Source: CAYRPN01 sp964426135
Lineage (GTDB): Bacteria > Planctomycetota > Phycisphaerae > Phycisphaerales > Phycisphaeraceae
Length of the DNA: 64,000 nt
Assembly: GCA_964426135.1 (NCBI GenBank)
Contig: CAYRPN010000002.1
Location: 124,001 to 188,000 of the forward strand
Direction: 5' to 3'
Position numbers and translations under genes: made by a program. Shown here one piece after another: positions 9,573 to 20,603 of the stretch (position 1 is the first letter of the stretch; each line of letters starts with the position of its first letter). The notes beneath the pieces are model-generated. The model saw only the letters and a program-made list of their open reading frames with translations, did no database searches and had not been told where the DNA came from.

Positions 9573-12500
9573 TCACTTCGGCTTGATCTTCTGGTACTCG
9601 GAGGCAAGCTGATCGTGCTTCTGCTTGACCGGAGCAACCTCCGCCAGCGCTTTGGTCGCGGCGTCGCGCGTGGCCGCGGCGTCGGCGGTCGCCTGCTTGG
9701 CGGCGGCTTCGAGAATCGGCAGCTTCTTCGGATACTCGGCGGCTGCGGCCTGGGCCTGCGCCAGCGCGGCGGCGGCGGCGGTGTGCGCGGCTTGAGCCTG
9801 CGCGATCACGGCGGGCTGAGCATCGACGGCTTTCTGCGCGGCGGCCATCGCGGCAACGGCCTGATCGTGCGCGGCCTTGGCGGCGGCGACGGCGGCGGCT
9901 TGTCCTTTGGCTTTCGCGTCGACCTGGGCTGCGCCTTTTCGCGCCGCGTCGAGCGACACCGCAGCCTGCTGCGCGGAGGCGGCGGCCTGCTGGGCGGCGG
10001 CGGTCAGTTCGGGCACGTCCTTCATCGTGTCGGCGACGGCCTTGGCCTTGGCTGCGGATTCGGCGGCGAGTTTGGTGCTGGCGTCGGCGCCGGTGACCGC
10101 TTCGTTGGCGGCTTTGAGCGCGGCTTCGAGTCCGGCGAGGACTTGAGTGGTTTGCTGAAGAGTCGCGGCCTTGGCGGCGGCGTCCGCCTGCTTCGCGGTC
10201 AGGTCGGCCTTCATGGCGGCTAAAGCCGCCGTGCCGGCGTCGAGCGCTGCTTTCGTGTTCGTGACGTCCGTGGTCTTTGCGGCGATCAGCGCGGGCGAAT
10301 CCGCCAGCGCTTTCTTCGTGCCTTCAAAATCGGCGATCGCCTTGCCGGCGGCGGCTTGCGTCGCGTCCGCTCTGGCAACCAGGGCGTCGGCCGCTGTCTG
10401 CTTCTTTTCGAGATCCGCGAATACCGCCAGCACGCTCGTGTTCGCCTGGGCTGCGCGCCAGCGGGCGAGGTTCTGATCGATCGCCGCGATCTGACCGGCG
10501 GAACCATCCACGGCAGCCTTGGCGGCGGTCATGGCGGCCGTGGCGGCGGCGACCTGCGCCTGTGCAGGGGGCACGGCTTTGGCGGCGGCATCGGCGGCGG
10601 CGGCGGCTTTGCCGTGGCCGTCGGTCGTGGTGCGGACGTTCGCGTCGGCGGCGGTGACGGCGGCCTGCGCGTCGGCCTGGGCTTTCTGCGCCGCAACCAG
10701 CGCTGCCGCGGCCTGCTCGTGGGCGACTTTCGCGGCGAGCATGTTGGCTTCGGCGGTCTTGGTCCTGGCTTCGATTTCCGTCTGCGCCATCTTCGTCTTC
10801 ACTGCGCCTTGGGCCGCCTGGTCGGCAAGCATTTTCGCTTTGGCTGCGGCCTCGCTTGCTTCCTTGGCGTCCTTCATCGCGTCGGCGGCGGCCTGGGCCT
10901 TGGTCGCGGCTTCAGCAGTCAGTTTGGCGGCGGCTTCGGCGGCGAGTGTGGAGTCCTGCGCAGCCTTCATCGCCGCCTGGGCACCGGCGAAAGCCTGCGT
11001 CGCCTGCTGCAGCGCGGCGGCTTTGGCGGCGGCGTCGGCTTGCTTGGGAGGCACGGCGGCCGTCATGGCGGCTAAAGCCGCCGATGCCTGGGCGTGCGTC
11101 GCTTTCGCGGCGTTCATGGCGTCGAGCGCGACCTTCAACGCGGCCGCGGTGTCGGCTGCGTTCTTCTGTGCGGCGGCGAACGCGGCGTTCATCGCGTTCG
11201 AGTTGTTCGTGGCGGCCGTCAGGGCCGCGGCCAGATTATTGTGGGCGGCCTTCAGTTCGTTGGAGCGATTCGTGTCAGCCGTGATGCGCTCGGTCAGCGT
11301 CGGCGGGTTGCTGGTCAGATTGCCGACGCGGGCGCCATCAGCCGCATTCCACACGCGCACTTCGCCGGCCCAGTCGGCGGCGACGACGCGGCCCATGTCA
11401 TGCGTGATGGCGACATGCAGGGCGATATCGGCAAACGCCTCGAACGTGCGCTGTGCTCCGCCGTTGCCGTCCCAGAGCTTGGCGACTTTGTCGCGCCCGG
11501 CGGTGACGATGCGTCCGTCGTGGGCGAACTCGATGGACATGGCGGCAGCGCCGTGGCCCCAGTTGCGGACGCGGCCGCCGTTTTCCATTTCCCAGAGATT
11601 GACCTGGCCGTCCTCGCCGCAGGTGGCGACGATGTTGGAGTCGTCGCGCCAGGCGATGTCGGTGACGCAGGCGGTGTGGGCTTTCAGATCATGGAAGGGG
11701 CGGGCGGTCTGCGCTTCCCAGACGAAGGCGCCGCCGTTGCGGTCGCCGGTCGCCAGCAGCACGCTGTCGGGGCTGAAGGCGAGGGCGGTGACCCAATCGG
11801 TGTGCTTCTTGATGGTGTGCATCAGCTCACCGGTGGCGATGGCGTAAATCTTGATGAGCTTGTTGGTGCCGCCGACGGCGACCATGGTCTGATCGCTGGA
11901 GATGTCGGCCGCCATGACGGCGTCGAGCTCATCGCCGATTTCAGTGACGCGGCGTCCAGTGGTGACGTCGAAGATGACGCACTTGCCGCTCTTGCCGCCG
12001 ATCCCGCCGCCGGCCAGGAGGAGGCGACCGGAGCGGCTGAATTTCAGGATGTAAACGCCGCCTTCGGGGAACGGCAGAATGCCTTCGATGGCGAGCGTGT
12101 CGGTGTTGTAGAGGACGACCTCCTTGTTCGCAGCCACAGCGGCCAGCGGCGCCCAGGGCGCGGTCGCCAGCGCGGTGACGGCGCCGTCACGAGCGCGGCG
12201 GACAGTGGGCTCGAGCAGCAGATCGCCGTTGGGCATCGGCGGCGCGCCGGCGGGGCGACCGGGGCCGGTGGCTTTCATGGCCAGATCGACCTTGGGTTTC
12301 TTGCTGGTGATGGCTTTGGCGCCGGCGTTTTCGAGAAGGCCGCCGTCGATCCATTTCTTGATGACCGCCAGTTCCGCATCGGGAATTTTGGGCGACTTGG
12401 GCGGCATCTTCGGCTCTTCGAGGTGGTTGATCACCTTCCAGAGCGTCGAGGCGCCGGCATCCGCGGAGACGAGCACTTCGCCGCTGCCGCCGCCGGCCAT

Positions 12501-12698
12501 CATGCCGGTGAAGGTGGAGAGATCGAGGTCGCCCTTCTTCTTGTCCGCGTTGTGGCAACTGAAGCAGTGGTTGCGGAAGATGGGGACGACGTGGTCATCG
12601 TAGGTGGTCTTCGTCTGCGCCTGAACGGCGGACGCGGCGACGAACGAGGTAACTGCAGCGGTGATGATGGTGAACGGCTTGAAAATCCTGCGGTTCAT
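9573..12698 (-). CDS. PSCyt1 cytochrome-c domain / WD40 protein with long Ala-rich coiled coil
   Basis: This is a 1041-residue exported protein. Residues 1-28 are a signal peptide ending AVQAQ. A haem-binding CFSCH follows near residue 45 in the setting HCFSCHNADKKKGDLDLS, diagnostic of the planctomycete cytochrome C domain (PSCyt1). Residues 165-460 form WD40-like repeats (TALAFSPDSVLLATGD, VTDIAWRDDSNIVATCGEDG). From about 470 to the end is an Ala-rich predicted coiled coil with an internal duplication. The 16-base palindrome GGCGGCTAAAGCCGCC occurs twice in this part, at 10215 and 11067. It is the last gene of the cluster that begins at 20603. The role in planctomycete respiration or polymer use is unknown. 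Confidence 0.85.
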   Translation of the reverse strand: MNRRIFKPFTIITAAVTSFVAASAVQAQTKTTYDDHVVPIFRNHCFSCHNADKKKGDLDLSTFTGMMAGGGSGEVLVSADAGASTLWKVINHLEEPKMPPKSPKIPDAELAVIKKWIDGGLLENAGAKAITSKKPKVDLAMKATGPGRPAGAPPMPNGDLLLEPTVRRARDGAVTALATAPWAPLAAVAANKEVVLYNTDTLAIEGILPFPEGGVYILKFSRSGRLLLAGGGIGGKSGKCVIFDVTTGRRVTEIGDELDAVMAADISSDQTMVAVGGTNKLIKIYAIATGELMHTIKKHTDWVTALAFSPDSVLLATGDRNGGAFVWEAQTARPFHDLKAHTACVTDIAWRDDSNIVATCGEDGQVNLWEMENGGRVRNWGHGAAAMSIEFAHDGRIVTAGRDKVAKLWDGNGGAQRTFEAFADIALHVAITHDMGRVVAADWAGEVRVWNAADGARVGNLTSNPPTLTERITADTNRSNELKAAHNNLAAALTAATNNSNAMNAAFAAAQKNAADTAAALKVALDAMNAAKATHAQASAALAAMTAAVPPKQADAAAKAAALQQATQAFAGAQAAMKAAQDSTLAAEAAAKLTAEAATKAQAAADAMKDAKEASEAAAKAKMLADQAAQGAVKTKMAQTEIEARTKTAEANMLAAKVAHEQAAAALVAAQKAQADAQAAVTAADANVRTTTDGHGKAAAAADAAAKAVPPAQAQVAAATAAMTAAKAAVDGSAGQIAAIDQNLARWRAAQANTSVLAVFADLEKKQTAADALVARADATQAAAGKAIADFEGTKKALADSPALIAAKTTDVTNTKAALDAGTAALAAMKADLTAKQADAAAKAATLQQTTQVLAGLEAALKAANEAVTGADASTKLAAESAAKAKAVADTMKDVPELTAAAQQAAASAQQAAVSLDAARKGAAQVDAKAKGQAAAVAAAKAAHDQAVAAMAAAQKAVDAQPAVIAQAQAAHTAAAAALAQAQAAAAEYPKKLPILEAAAKQATADAAATRDAATKALAEVAPVKQKHDQLASEYQKIKPK

Positions 12699-12836
12699 GA
12701 TGCGAGTCCTTGATCTGAACGTCCTGTTTTGTCACGCGGAATACCGAGGCGTGACGGGAAACCGGCGATTCCTTCGCCGGGGTTTGCTTCTCTTTACTCC
12801 TCGCCCTTCGGGCGAGCGCTAAACGGGGAACACCGA

Positions 12837-12906
12837 TCTCTTCGTCTCTCCATCTCTCCATCTCTCCATCTCTTCGTCTCTTCGTCACTCCGTCACTCCG
12901 TCTCTT
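12837..12906. repeat. octamer tandem array
   Basis: The array is made of strict 8-base units on the plus strand: TCTCCATC three times, TCTTCGTC twice, ACTCCGTC twice, with partial units at the ends. It lies in the 212-base gap between the WD40 and DUF1549/DUF1553 genes, directly after the latter's stop codon. The minus strand, which is the coding strand here, is the purine-rich one. Confidence 0.8.
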
Positions 12907-12910
12907 CTCA

Positions 12911-15343
<2,433 letters not shown>

Positions 15344-15350
15344 TTGCGTC

Positions 15351-15701
15351 TCACTTATCAAGTCGCTCTAACAACTGCTTCAACGCATCGCGAAGGAGCG
15401 GCAATCTCGACTGCAGAACCATCCAGACAATATCGCGGCTGATTCGGTCGTAATCGTGCACCAAAATGTGGCGAAACACGATGATCCGCTCGTATTCAGG
15501 CACATTCGCCGCCACCAGCGGATGTTCCTTGTTCAACTTGAAGAGCGCTTCGCCGATGATCTGAAGCTCTCGTTCGACGCCGCTGCGAAACAGCCGATCT
15601 TCATCCAACTCCGACCGCTGACGACTGGCAACCGCCTGGATCAGAAACTCGCTGCATTCAAGCATGTCGTGCAGGTACTTCTGCGGATCATGCTGCGACA
15701 T
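15351..15701 (-). CDS. hepT: HepT-like ribonuclease toxin
   Basis: This is a 116-residue DUF86/HepT family protein. The signature RHILVHDY (R-x4-H followed by x-Y) is the catalytic motif of HepT RNases of HEPN type. ATG 15701 is preferred over ATG 15722 because GGAGG lies seven bases upstream of it. It overlaps the end of the upstream nucleotidyltransferase gene by 14 bases, the usual coupled arrangement of mntA-hepT modules. In characterised type VII modules MntA adds AMP to the HepT Tyr and silences it. The Tyr is present, so the toxin looks intact. Confidence 0.85.
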   Translation of the reverse strand: MSQHDPQKYLHDMLECSEFLIQAVASRQRSELDEDRLFRSGVERELQIIGEALFKLNKEHPLVAANVPEYERIIVFRHILVHDYDRISRDIVWMVLQSRLPLLRDALKQLLERLDK

Positions 15702-16032
15702 ACACAGGCCTCCGACTCTCATTCACTCGGCGGATGAAGTAAGGATTTCGCATTGCCGATTCCTCAACCAGGTCCACATGGCGTCCCAGCAGTTTTTCGA
15801 GGGCGAACAGAAAGTCCATGTACTGGTCGAACAGGTCAAGCTTGGCGGGCGGCGCGCCGAACACCACGAGAAAATCAAAATCGCTGCGAGCCGGGTCCCA
15901 CTGGTCCGTCGTGGCGGAACCGAACAACTCCAGCCGCGCGACGTTGTATTTTTCGCACAGTTGGCGGAGCCGCGGCAGGTTGGATTCGATCAGGGGGTTC
16001 ATCGTTTCATCCACGGTCGTTTCAGTGGCCAC
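15688..16032 (-). CDS. mntA: MntA-like nucleotidyltransferase antitoxin
   Basis: This is a minimal nucleotidyltransferase of 114 residues if GTG 16032 is used, or 104 if ATG 16002 is used; neither start has a strong Shine-Dalgarno, although GGATGAAACG precedes the second. LELFGSATTDQ is followed by SDFDFLV, the glycine-serine loop plus DxD metal ligands of the family. It sits directly upstream of and overlaps hepT, and begins five bases after hicB. The expected role is AMPylation of HepT. The module lies inside a planctomycete-cytochrome gene cluster. Confidence 0.85.
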   Translation of the reverse strand: MATETTVDETMNPLIESNLPRLRQLCEKYNVARLELFGSATTDQWDPARSDFDFLVVFGAPPAKLDLFDQYMDFLFALEKLLGRHVDLVEESAMRNPYFIRRVNESRRPVYVAA

Positions 16033-16037
16033 ATTCT

Positions 16038-16253
16038 TCAGGCAAACATCAGCCTTCGTCCTTTCGGTTTGGGAATGGGATCGCCGAAATCACGCGCCGT
16101 TGCGATCCACAGGTCGATTGCTTCCTGCGCGCTCTTCAGCGCGGCCTCGCGGGTCAGCCCGTGGGCCATGCAGCCTGGAAGCTCCGGCACATCGGCGACA
16201 AACGCCCGATCCTCATCGCTCCAGAAAATGATGACCTCATAGCGCGAAGTCAA
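16038..16253 (-). CDS. hicB: HicB-like antitoxin
   Basis: This is a 71-residue protein beginning YEVIIFWSDEDRAFVADVP and continuing ELPGCMAHG, the N-terminal partial RNase H-like fold of HicB antitoxins. The start is TTG 16253, with GGAG six bases upstream. The TTGA overlaps the stop of the hicA remnant, showing translational coupling. The C-terminus (PIPKPKGRRLMFA) is short and has no obvious HTH or ribbon-helix-helix domain. Upstream frame to 16334 is hicA sequence read in another frame. Confidence 0.8.
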   Translation of the reverse strand: MTSRYEVIIFWSDEDRAFVADVPELPGCMAHGLTREAALKSAQEAIDLWIATARDFGDPIPKPKGRRLMFA

Positions 16254-16504
16254 AGGTTCTCCGCGAGACGATGACGCAGGATAACGTTTCGAACCTGTCG
16301 AACCTGATACGGCATGGCCTTGTTTCCGTCGCATTGGATATTGATCCGCTCTTCGAAACCTTGATGCCGAAAAATGTGATGACTTCCTCAGGTACGTTCG
16401 ACGAATCCCAAACTCAACAACAGGTTTCGCAAGTCCTCAAATCGTATGTTCGCATCGGCATCGCCGCGCAGCACGCGTTCCAGAATTTTCTCGGGACTTG
16501 CCAT
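16250..16504 (-). pseudogene. hicA: hicA toxin interrupted by one in-frame stop
   Basis: Reading from ATG 16504 gives 84 codons ending at TGA 16250-16252, in the right size range for HicA (YcfA) mRNA interferases. The start reads MASPEKILERVLRGDADANI and the second half holds GSHHIFRHQGF, then KAMPYQVRQVRNVIL, all HicA-like. Codon 39 (16388-16390) is TGA immediately before the catalytic GSHH. Homologues commonly have Arg there, so a CGA-to-TGA change is the simplest explanation. The frame is otherwise intact, and the hicB coupling is preserved. Alternatives are a sequencing error or programmed read-through. Confidence 0.8.
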
Positions 16505-16517
16505 AACTCGATCAGCT

Positions 16518-19007
16518 TCACTTCTTCTCTCCCGCCGCCTTGGCGCGTTCTTCCGCTTCAAGGCGAAGCTTCTCCAACCGCGACAGCACCTTCGGCGGCG
16601 GAGCCGCGGCGGGCGCGGGGGCCGGCGCGGGCGTCGGCTGCGCGGCGACCACCGGGGCCGGCGGCGGCGGCGGGGCGTTGGGCTTGGGCGGCGGCGGCGG
16701 GTCGATGCGAAGGACGCTGCCGCCGGCGACGTTGTGGGCGATCGGTTCGCCGTTCTGCGTGATCACGATCTGTGCGAACATCGTCTTGTGCTGCCCCACC
16801 GGCGCGTCCGGCGCGAGCTGGATCGGGAACACCACCGCTTTGTCATCCTTGGTGATTTCCTTGGTCACCGCGACCGGTGTCGCCTTGGGCGGCATGCCGT
16901 AAATTGTCACCGTCGCCTTGCCTTCAAAAGGCTGAGTCACCGCGAGTTCACCGACGAAGTCCACGCTCTTGCCCTGCTCGCCGGCGGTCATCTTCGTGGT
17001 CATCGTGATGTACGGCGCAGCGACGGTGAGCGGGAAAAGCTGCGAACTCGTCCAAACCGGGCCCTTGCCCTCGTCGGCCGTGGCGAGGATGGCGAGCTTC
17101 CACGTCTTGATCGGAGCGCCACCCGCATTGACGGAGTAGTAAGCTTCGTTCTGGCCGGCGGGGATCGTGACTTCGTTGGCCGAGCCGATGCCCGGCGGGT
17201 TCCAGAGCATGCGAAGCGAGATCGGCCCGGTGAAGCCCGCCTTGCGCTCGGCCACCACCTTGAGATTCATCTGCCCGTTCTGCACGAGCGGCACCTTCGG
17301 CTCCACCACCGTGATCTTGCAGGGCGCTTCCTCGCACACCGCCGCCGCCGCGCGGCCCAGGTGCGATGCGTAGTAGATCGTGTTGTTCGGCGGGCCATAC
17401 ACCAGTTCGATGCGCTGGCTGAACTCGCCGGCGATTCCGGTCTTCGGATCGGTGTGGGCACCGAGCACACGCATCACCTTGCCGGCCACGGGGGCGTCCG
17501 CCGCCGCTTCAAAGACGCAGATCGCTTCAGTCACGCTCGGATCGACCGTGTCCACGTGCAGCGTCACGCCCTGCGGCAGTTCCGGCGAGGTCACTTGAAC
17601 GGGGCCGCCGAAGTTGTTCCGGCCCACGCGCAGGATCGTCGCATAGCGGTTGCCGCGCGGGATCGGAATGGAGTTGCGGTTCTGGCTGTTGCGGTCGTAC
17701 TCGGGAATGCTCAGCGTCAGCGAAGCCCCGACCGGCGTGAACTCCACGCGATAGACGTAATCCGCGCCGCCTTTTTTCAGGTGATCGTGCACCGCCACGA
17801 GATACTCGCCATCGGCCGGCACGCCCCAGCGGAAGTAGCTGTCGGGACCGCCCGAGTCATCGTTGCTGGCGAGCGCGCCGCCCTGAGCGTTGTAGACGAT
17901 CAGTACGGGATCGAGCGGCGAGCGGATGCTCTTGGCGTGGCAGCGCACGTCAAACTGCTGGCCGGCTTTCGCCTTGAAGCGGAAGAAATCGATATCGCCG
18001 ACCTTCTCGATGATGCCGTTGAAGGCGAGTGGAATCTCGCTGTCCGTCTTCGTCGCCGTGGCCACGTCGTTGTTCGGTTCCACTTCAAGCAGATTGGCGA
18101 ACGGGCTGACGCGCAGCTTGTTCGCCGAGGGGACGGAGAGGTTGTTCTGCGTCAGGTAGTAATGCAGTTCATCGCCGGCGGGGACGGCATCGGGCAGCTT
18201 GATTTTCTGCATGATGATGCCGGTGGGATCGCCGAGGAACTTGAACTCGATCTCTTCACCGACCTTGCCGCCGGCGGGATAGACCATCGTCGGACGCGGG
18301 GCATTGCCGACATGCAGGCGGTACAGGCTGCCGCCGTTGCCGGCATAGCTGCTCTCGCGCACCTGGATGACGTACTTGCCGTCCTCCGGCGCGATGATCG
18401 ACGCAACCGGGTCCTGCAGCGCGAAAGCACCATCGTCGCACGCATCCATCTCGAACCGCTTCATGTCCATGATCGCCACATAGGTGTCGGTCAGCGCCGA
18501 ACCCAAGCGGATGGCCTCGACTTCGGCGGTGATGCGTTCGCCCTTTTTCGCATCGACCACGTAGTAATCCACGTCCTCGTTGTTGGCGACGCCATGAACG
18601 CTCGCGTTCATGGTGATGACCTGCGGCGCGGCGAACTCGTTGTTCGGCTCCTTCTCATCGATCACCGGATACTGCCCCACAGAAAACGTGCGTGCCTCGC
18701 TGATCCCGCCCAGCGTGCGCACGCGCACCGTGTACTGGCCCAGGCGTGCGTCGGGGGCGATCTTGAAGGTCACGTTGATCGCGTTGGCGTTGTTGGCGAC
18801 CGGTTCGATCTTCACCACGCTGATGCCCGGTTCGTAGAAAAGAATCTCCTGGGCGTCGGCGAGGCGGGCGCCGCTGAAGCTCACCACCACATCCTGCCCG
18901 CGCTGCCAGCCGCGCGGCATGATGGAAGAAAGCGAAGGCGCGGCGGCGTGCGCGGCGGTAACGCTGCAAAGAAGCAGAAGTGCGCAAAAGCAGGAAGCTC
19001 GTCTCAT
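16518..19007 (-). CDS. exported PPC-domain protein, planctomycete cluster
   Basis: This is an 829-residue protein starting at ATG 19007, with AAGGGA upstream. A signal peptide (MRRASCFCALLLLCS...) leads to an IPT/TIG-like beta domain (IMPRGWQRGQDVVVSFSGA). Then come two pre-peptidase C-terminal-type units, marked by DEKEPNNEFAAPQVI with DVDYYVVDAKKGERI, and by LEVEPNNDVATATKTD with DIDFFRFKAKAGQQFDV. The C-terminus is Pro/Ala-rich, then a charged helix (LRLEAEERAKAAG). Proteins of this layout accompany DUF1501 and DUF1549/DUF1553 genes in planctomycetes. No catalytic residues were recognised; a structural or binding role is likely. Confidence 0.82.
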   Translation of the reverse strand: MRRASCFCALLLLCSVTAAHAAAPSLSSIMPRGWQRGQDVVVSFSGARLADAQEILFYEPGISVVKIEPVANNANAINVTFKIAPDARLGQYTVRVRTLGGISEARTFSVGQYPVIDEKEPNNEFAAPQVITMNASVHGVANNEDVDYYVVDAKKGERITAEVEAIRLGSALTDTYVAIMDMKRFEMDACDDGAFALQDPVASIIAPEDGKYVIQVRESSYAGNGGSLYRLHVGNAPRPTMVYPAGGKVGEEIEFKFLGDPTGIIMQKIKLPDAVPAGDELHYYLTQNNLSVPSANKLRVSPFANLLEVEPNNDVATATKTDSEIPLAFNGIIEKVGDIDFFRFKAKAGQQFDVRCHAKSIRSPLDPVLIVYNAQGGALASNDDSGGPDSYFRWGVPADGEYLVAVHDHLKKGGADYVYRVEFTPVGASLTLSIPEYDRNSQNRNSIPIPRGNRYATILRVGRNNFGGPVQVTSPELPQGVTLHVDTVDPSVTEAICVFEAAADAPVAGKVMRVLGAHTDPKTGIAGEFSQRIELVYGPPNNTIYYASHLGRAAAAVCEEAPCKITVVEPKVPLVQNGQMNLKVVAERKAGFTGPISLRMLWNPPGIGSANEVTIPAGQNEAYYSVNAGGAPIKTWKLAILATADEGKGPVWTSSQLFPLTVAAPYITMTTKMTAGEQGKSVDFVGELAVTQPFEGKATVTIYGMPPKATPVAVTKEITKDDKAVVFPIQLAPDAPVGQHKTMFAQIVITQNGEPIAHNVAGGSVLRIDPPPPPKPNAPPPPPAPVVAAQPTPAPAPAPAAAPPPKVLSRLEKLRLEAEERAKAAGEKK

Positions 19008-19034
19008 GGTCAAATCCCTTGGAGGCTGCATCGC

Positions 19035-19135
19035 GTAGGGTGCGTCAAGTCCGCGCGGACGCACCGTGTTGTGTGGACTTCATCTCGATTTGGTTATCCA
19101 ACTTGGTGCGTCCGCGCGGACTTGACGCACCCTAC
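19035..19135. repeat. 31-base perfect inverted repeat
   Basis: The two arms, 19035-19065 and 19105-19135, are perfect reverse complements containing GTCAAGTCCGCGCGGAC. A 39-base loop separates them. Each arm is itself partly palindromic (GTCCGCGCGGAC). The element sits between the DUF1501 and PPC-protein genes and would fold into a large hairpin in the cluster transcript. Confidence 0.85.
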
Positions 19136-19203
19136 AACGCAGCCCGAAATCCCCGTTGCGGTCGCAAAAGGTCCTTCGGGCTGCGTGGGATCGAAAATTT
19201 GCA

Positions 19204-19233
19204 ATTTCAAATTTTCAATTTTCAATTTTCAAT
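19204..19233. repeat. heptamer tandem array (ATTTTCA)
   Basis: Three exact ATTTTCA units with degenerate flanking units form an AT-rich island in otherwise high-GC DNA, just downstream of the DUF1501 stop codon. Confidence 0.6.
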
Positions 19234-19250
19234 CTGCAGTCCGTTCCCAC

Positions 19251-20603
19251 TCACGCAATCAATTCCTTCACCACATGCCCGCCATCCACGATCTCGATCG
19301 GGCGCGGGCCGGGGGCGACCAGTTCCTTGTCGGCCACGATGCCCATCTGGTGGTAAATCGTCGTGGCGAAGTCCTCGACGCCCAAGGGCTTCTCGTCCGG
19401 CTCCGACGCGGTGGCGTCCGACGAACCATGGATGTAGCCCTTCTTGATGCCGCCACCGGCGAGCACCACGCTGAACACCTTGGGCCAGTGGTCGCGGCCG
19501 TTGGTCGCATTGATCTTGGGCGTGCGGCCGAACTCGCTGCTGACCACGACCAGCGTGCTGTCCAGCAGCTTGCGCTGATCCAGGTCGGCAATCAGCGCGG
19601 CAAACGCCTGGTCGAATGCGGGCATCTGCCCGTTCATCGCGCCGGCGATGTTGTCGTGGTGGTCCCAGCCGCCGTAGGTCAGGGAGACGAAGCGGACGCC
19701 TGATTCCACCAGGCGACGCGCCAGCAGCATCCGCATGCCGGCGGAGTTCTTGCCGTACGCCACCTTGCTCTCCTCGGATTCCGCAGCCATGTTGAAGGCT
19801 TCGCGGGCTTCCTTGGAGCTGATCATCGCGTAGGCCCGCTGATAGAACGTGTCCATCGCATCGAGGGCATCGCTCTTTTCCAGCGTGCGGAAGTGCTGAT
19901 CCACGGTGGCCAGCATGTTCTTGCGTTTCTCCCAGCGTTCGACGGTCATGCCGCCGGGCAGGACGAGGTCTTTGACTTGAAAGCCTGCATTGGCCGGGTC
20001 GGAGCCGAGGCTGAACGGGCCGAACGCGCTGCTGAGGTATCCGCTGCCGGCAAACTCATTGGGCTGGCTGGGGACGCAGACGTACGGAGGAAGGTTCTTG
20101 CGGGGGCCGAACTCGTGGGAGACGACCGATCCCATCGACGGGAAGGTGATCGCCGGGCTGGGGCGATAGCCGGTGAACATGTTGTGCGTGCCGCGCTCGT
20201 GGGCGGCTTCGCCGTGGGTCATGCTGCGGCAGACGGTGATCTTGTCCGCGATCTGGGCGGTCTTGACCAGGTTCTGGCTGAACTGAACGCCGTCGATCTT
20301 GGTGGGGATCGAACCCAGCGGCCCGCGATATTCGATCGGGGCGAACGGCTTGGGGTCGAACGATTCCTGGTGCGCCATGCCGCCGGGCAGGAAGATGTGG
20401 ATCACGCTCTTGGCGGGACCTTCCTTGGACTCGTAGTGCTTGGTGTCCGCCTTGGCGGTCATGCGGAAGTAGTCACCCAGCGTGAGCCCGAGGCCGGCAA
20501 CCAGGCCGACCTGCAGGAAATCGCGCCGCTGCATGCCGCGCGGATTGCGGAAGTGGGCGGGGTCATCGTTCCAGGTGCCGGTGGTCTTCTTGTTTGAACT
20601 CAT
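19251..20603 (-). CDS. DUF1501 protein with Tat signal
   Basis: This is a 450-residue protein. RRDFLQVGLVAGLGLTLG near residue 26 is a twin-arginine signal. Family landmarks are VIHIFLPGGMAHQESFDPKP, RSMTHGEAAHERGTHNMFTG, the GGWDHHDN site, VVSSEFGRTP and NGRDHWPKVFS, which resemble the metal site of alkaline-phosphatase-like sulfatases. Start ATG 20603 is used; ATG 20621, six codons earlier, is possible. It is the first gene of the cluster running to 9573. The activity is untested, and the fold suggests a hydrolase. Confidence 0.88.
   Translation of the reverse strand: MSSNKKTTGTWNDDPAHFRNPRGMQRRDFLQVGLVAGLGLTLGDYFRMTAKADTKHYESKEGPAKSVIHIFLPGGMAHQESFDPKPFAPIEYRGPLGSIPTKIDGVQFSQNLVKTAQIADKITVCRSMTHGEAAHERGTHNMFTGYRPSPAITFPSMGSVVSHEFGPRKNLPPYVCVPSQPNEFAGSGYLSSAFGPFSLGSDPANAGFQVKDLVLPGGMTVERWEKRKNMLATVDQHFRTLEKSDALDAMDTFYQRAYAMISSKEAREAFNMAAESEESKVAYGKNSAGMRMLLARRLVESGVRFVSLTYGGWDHHDNIAGAMNGQMPAFDQAFAALIADLDQRKLLDSTLVVVSSEFGRTPKINATNGRDHWPKVFSVVLAGGGIKKGYIHGSSDATASEPDEKPLGVEDFATTIYHQMGIVADKELVAPGPRPIEIVDGGHVVKELIA

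Noticed and set aside
16446..19703. 1085-codon plus-strand frame opposite the PPC-protein gene
   Set aside because: Low-complexity Arg/His-rich shadow that crosses two real genes and the 31-base inverted repeat.
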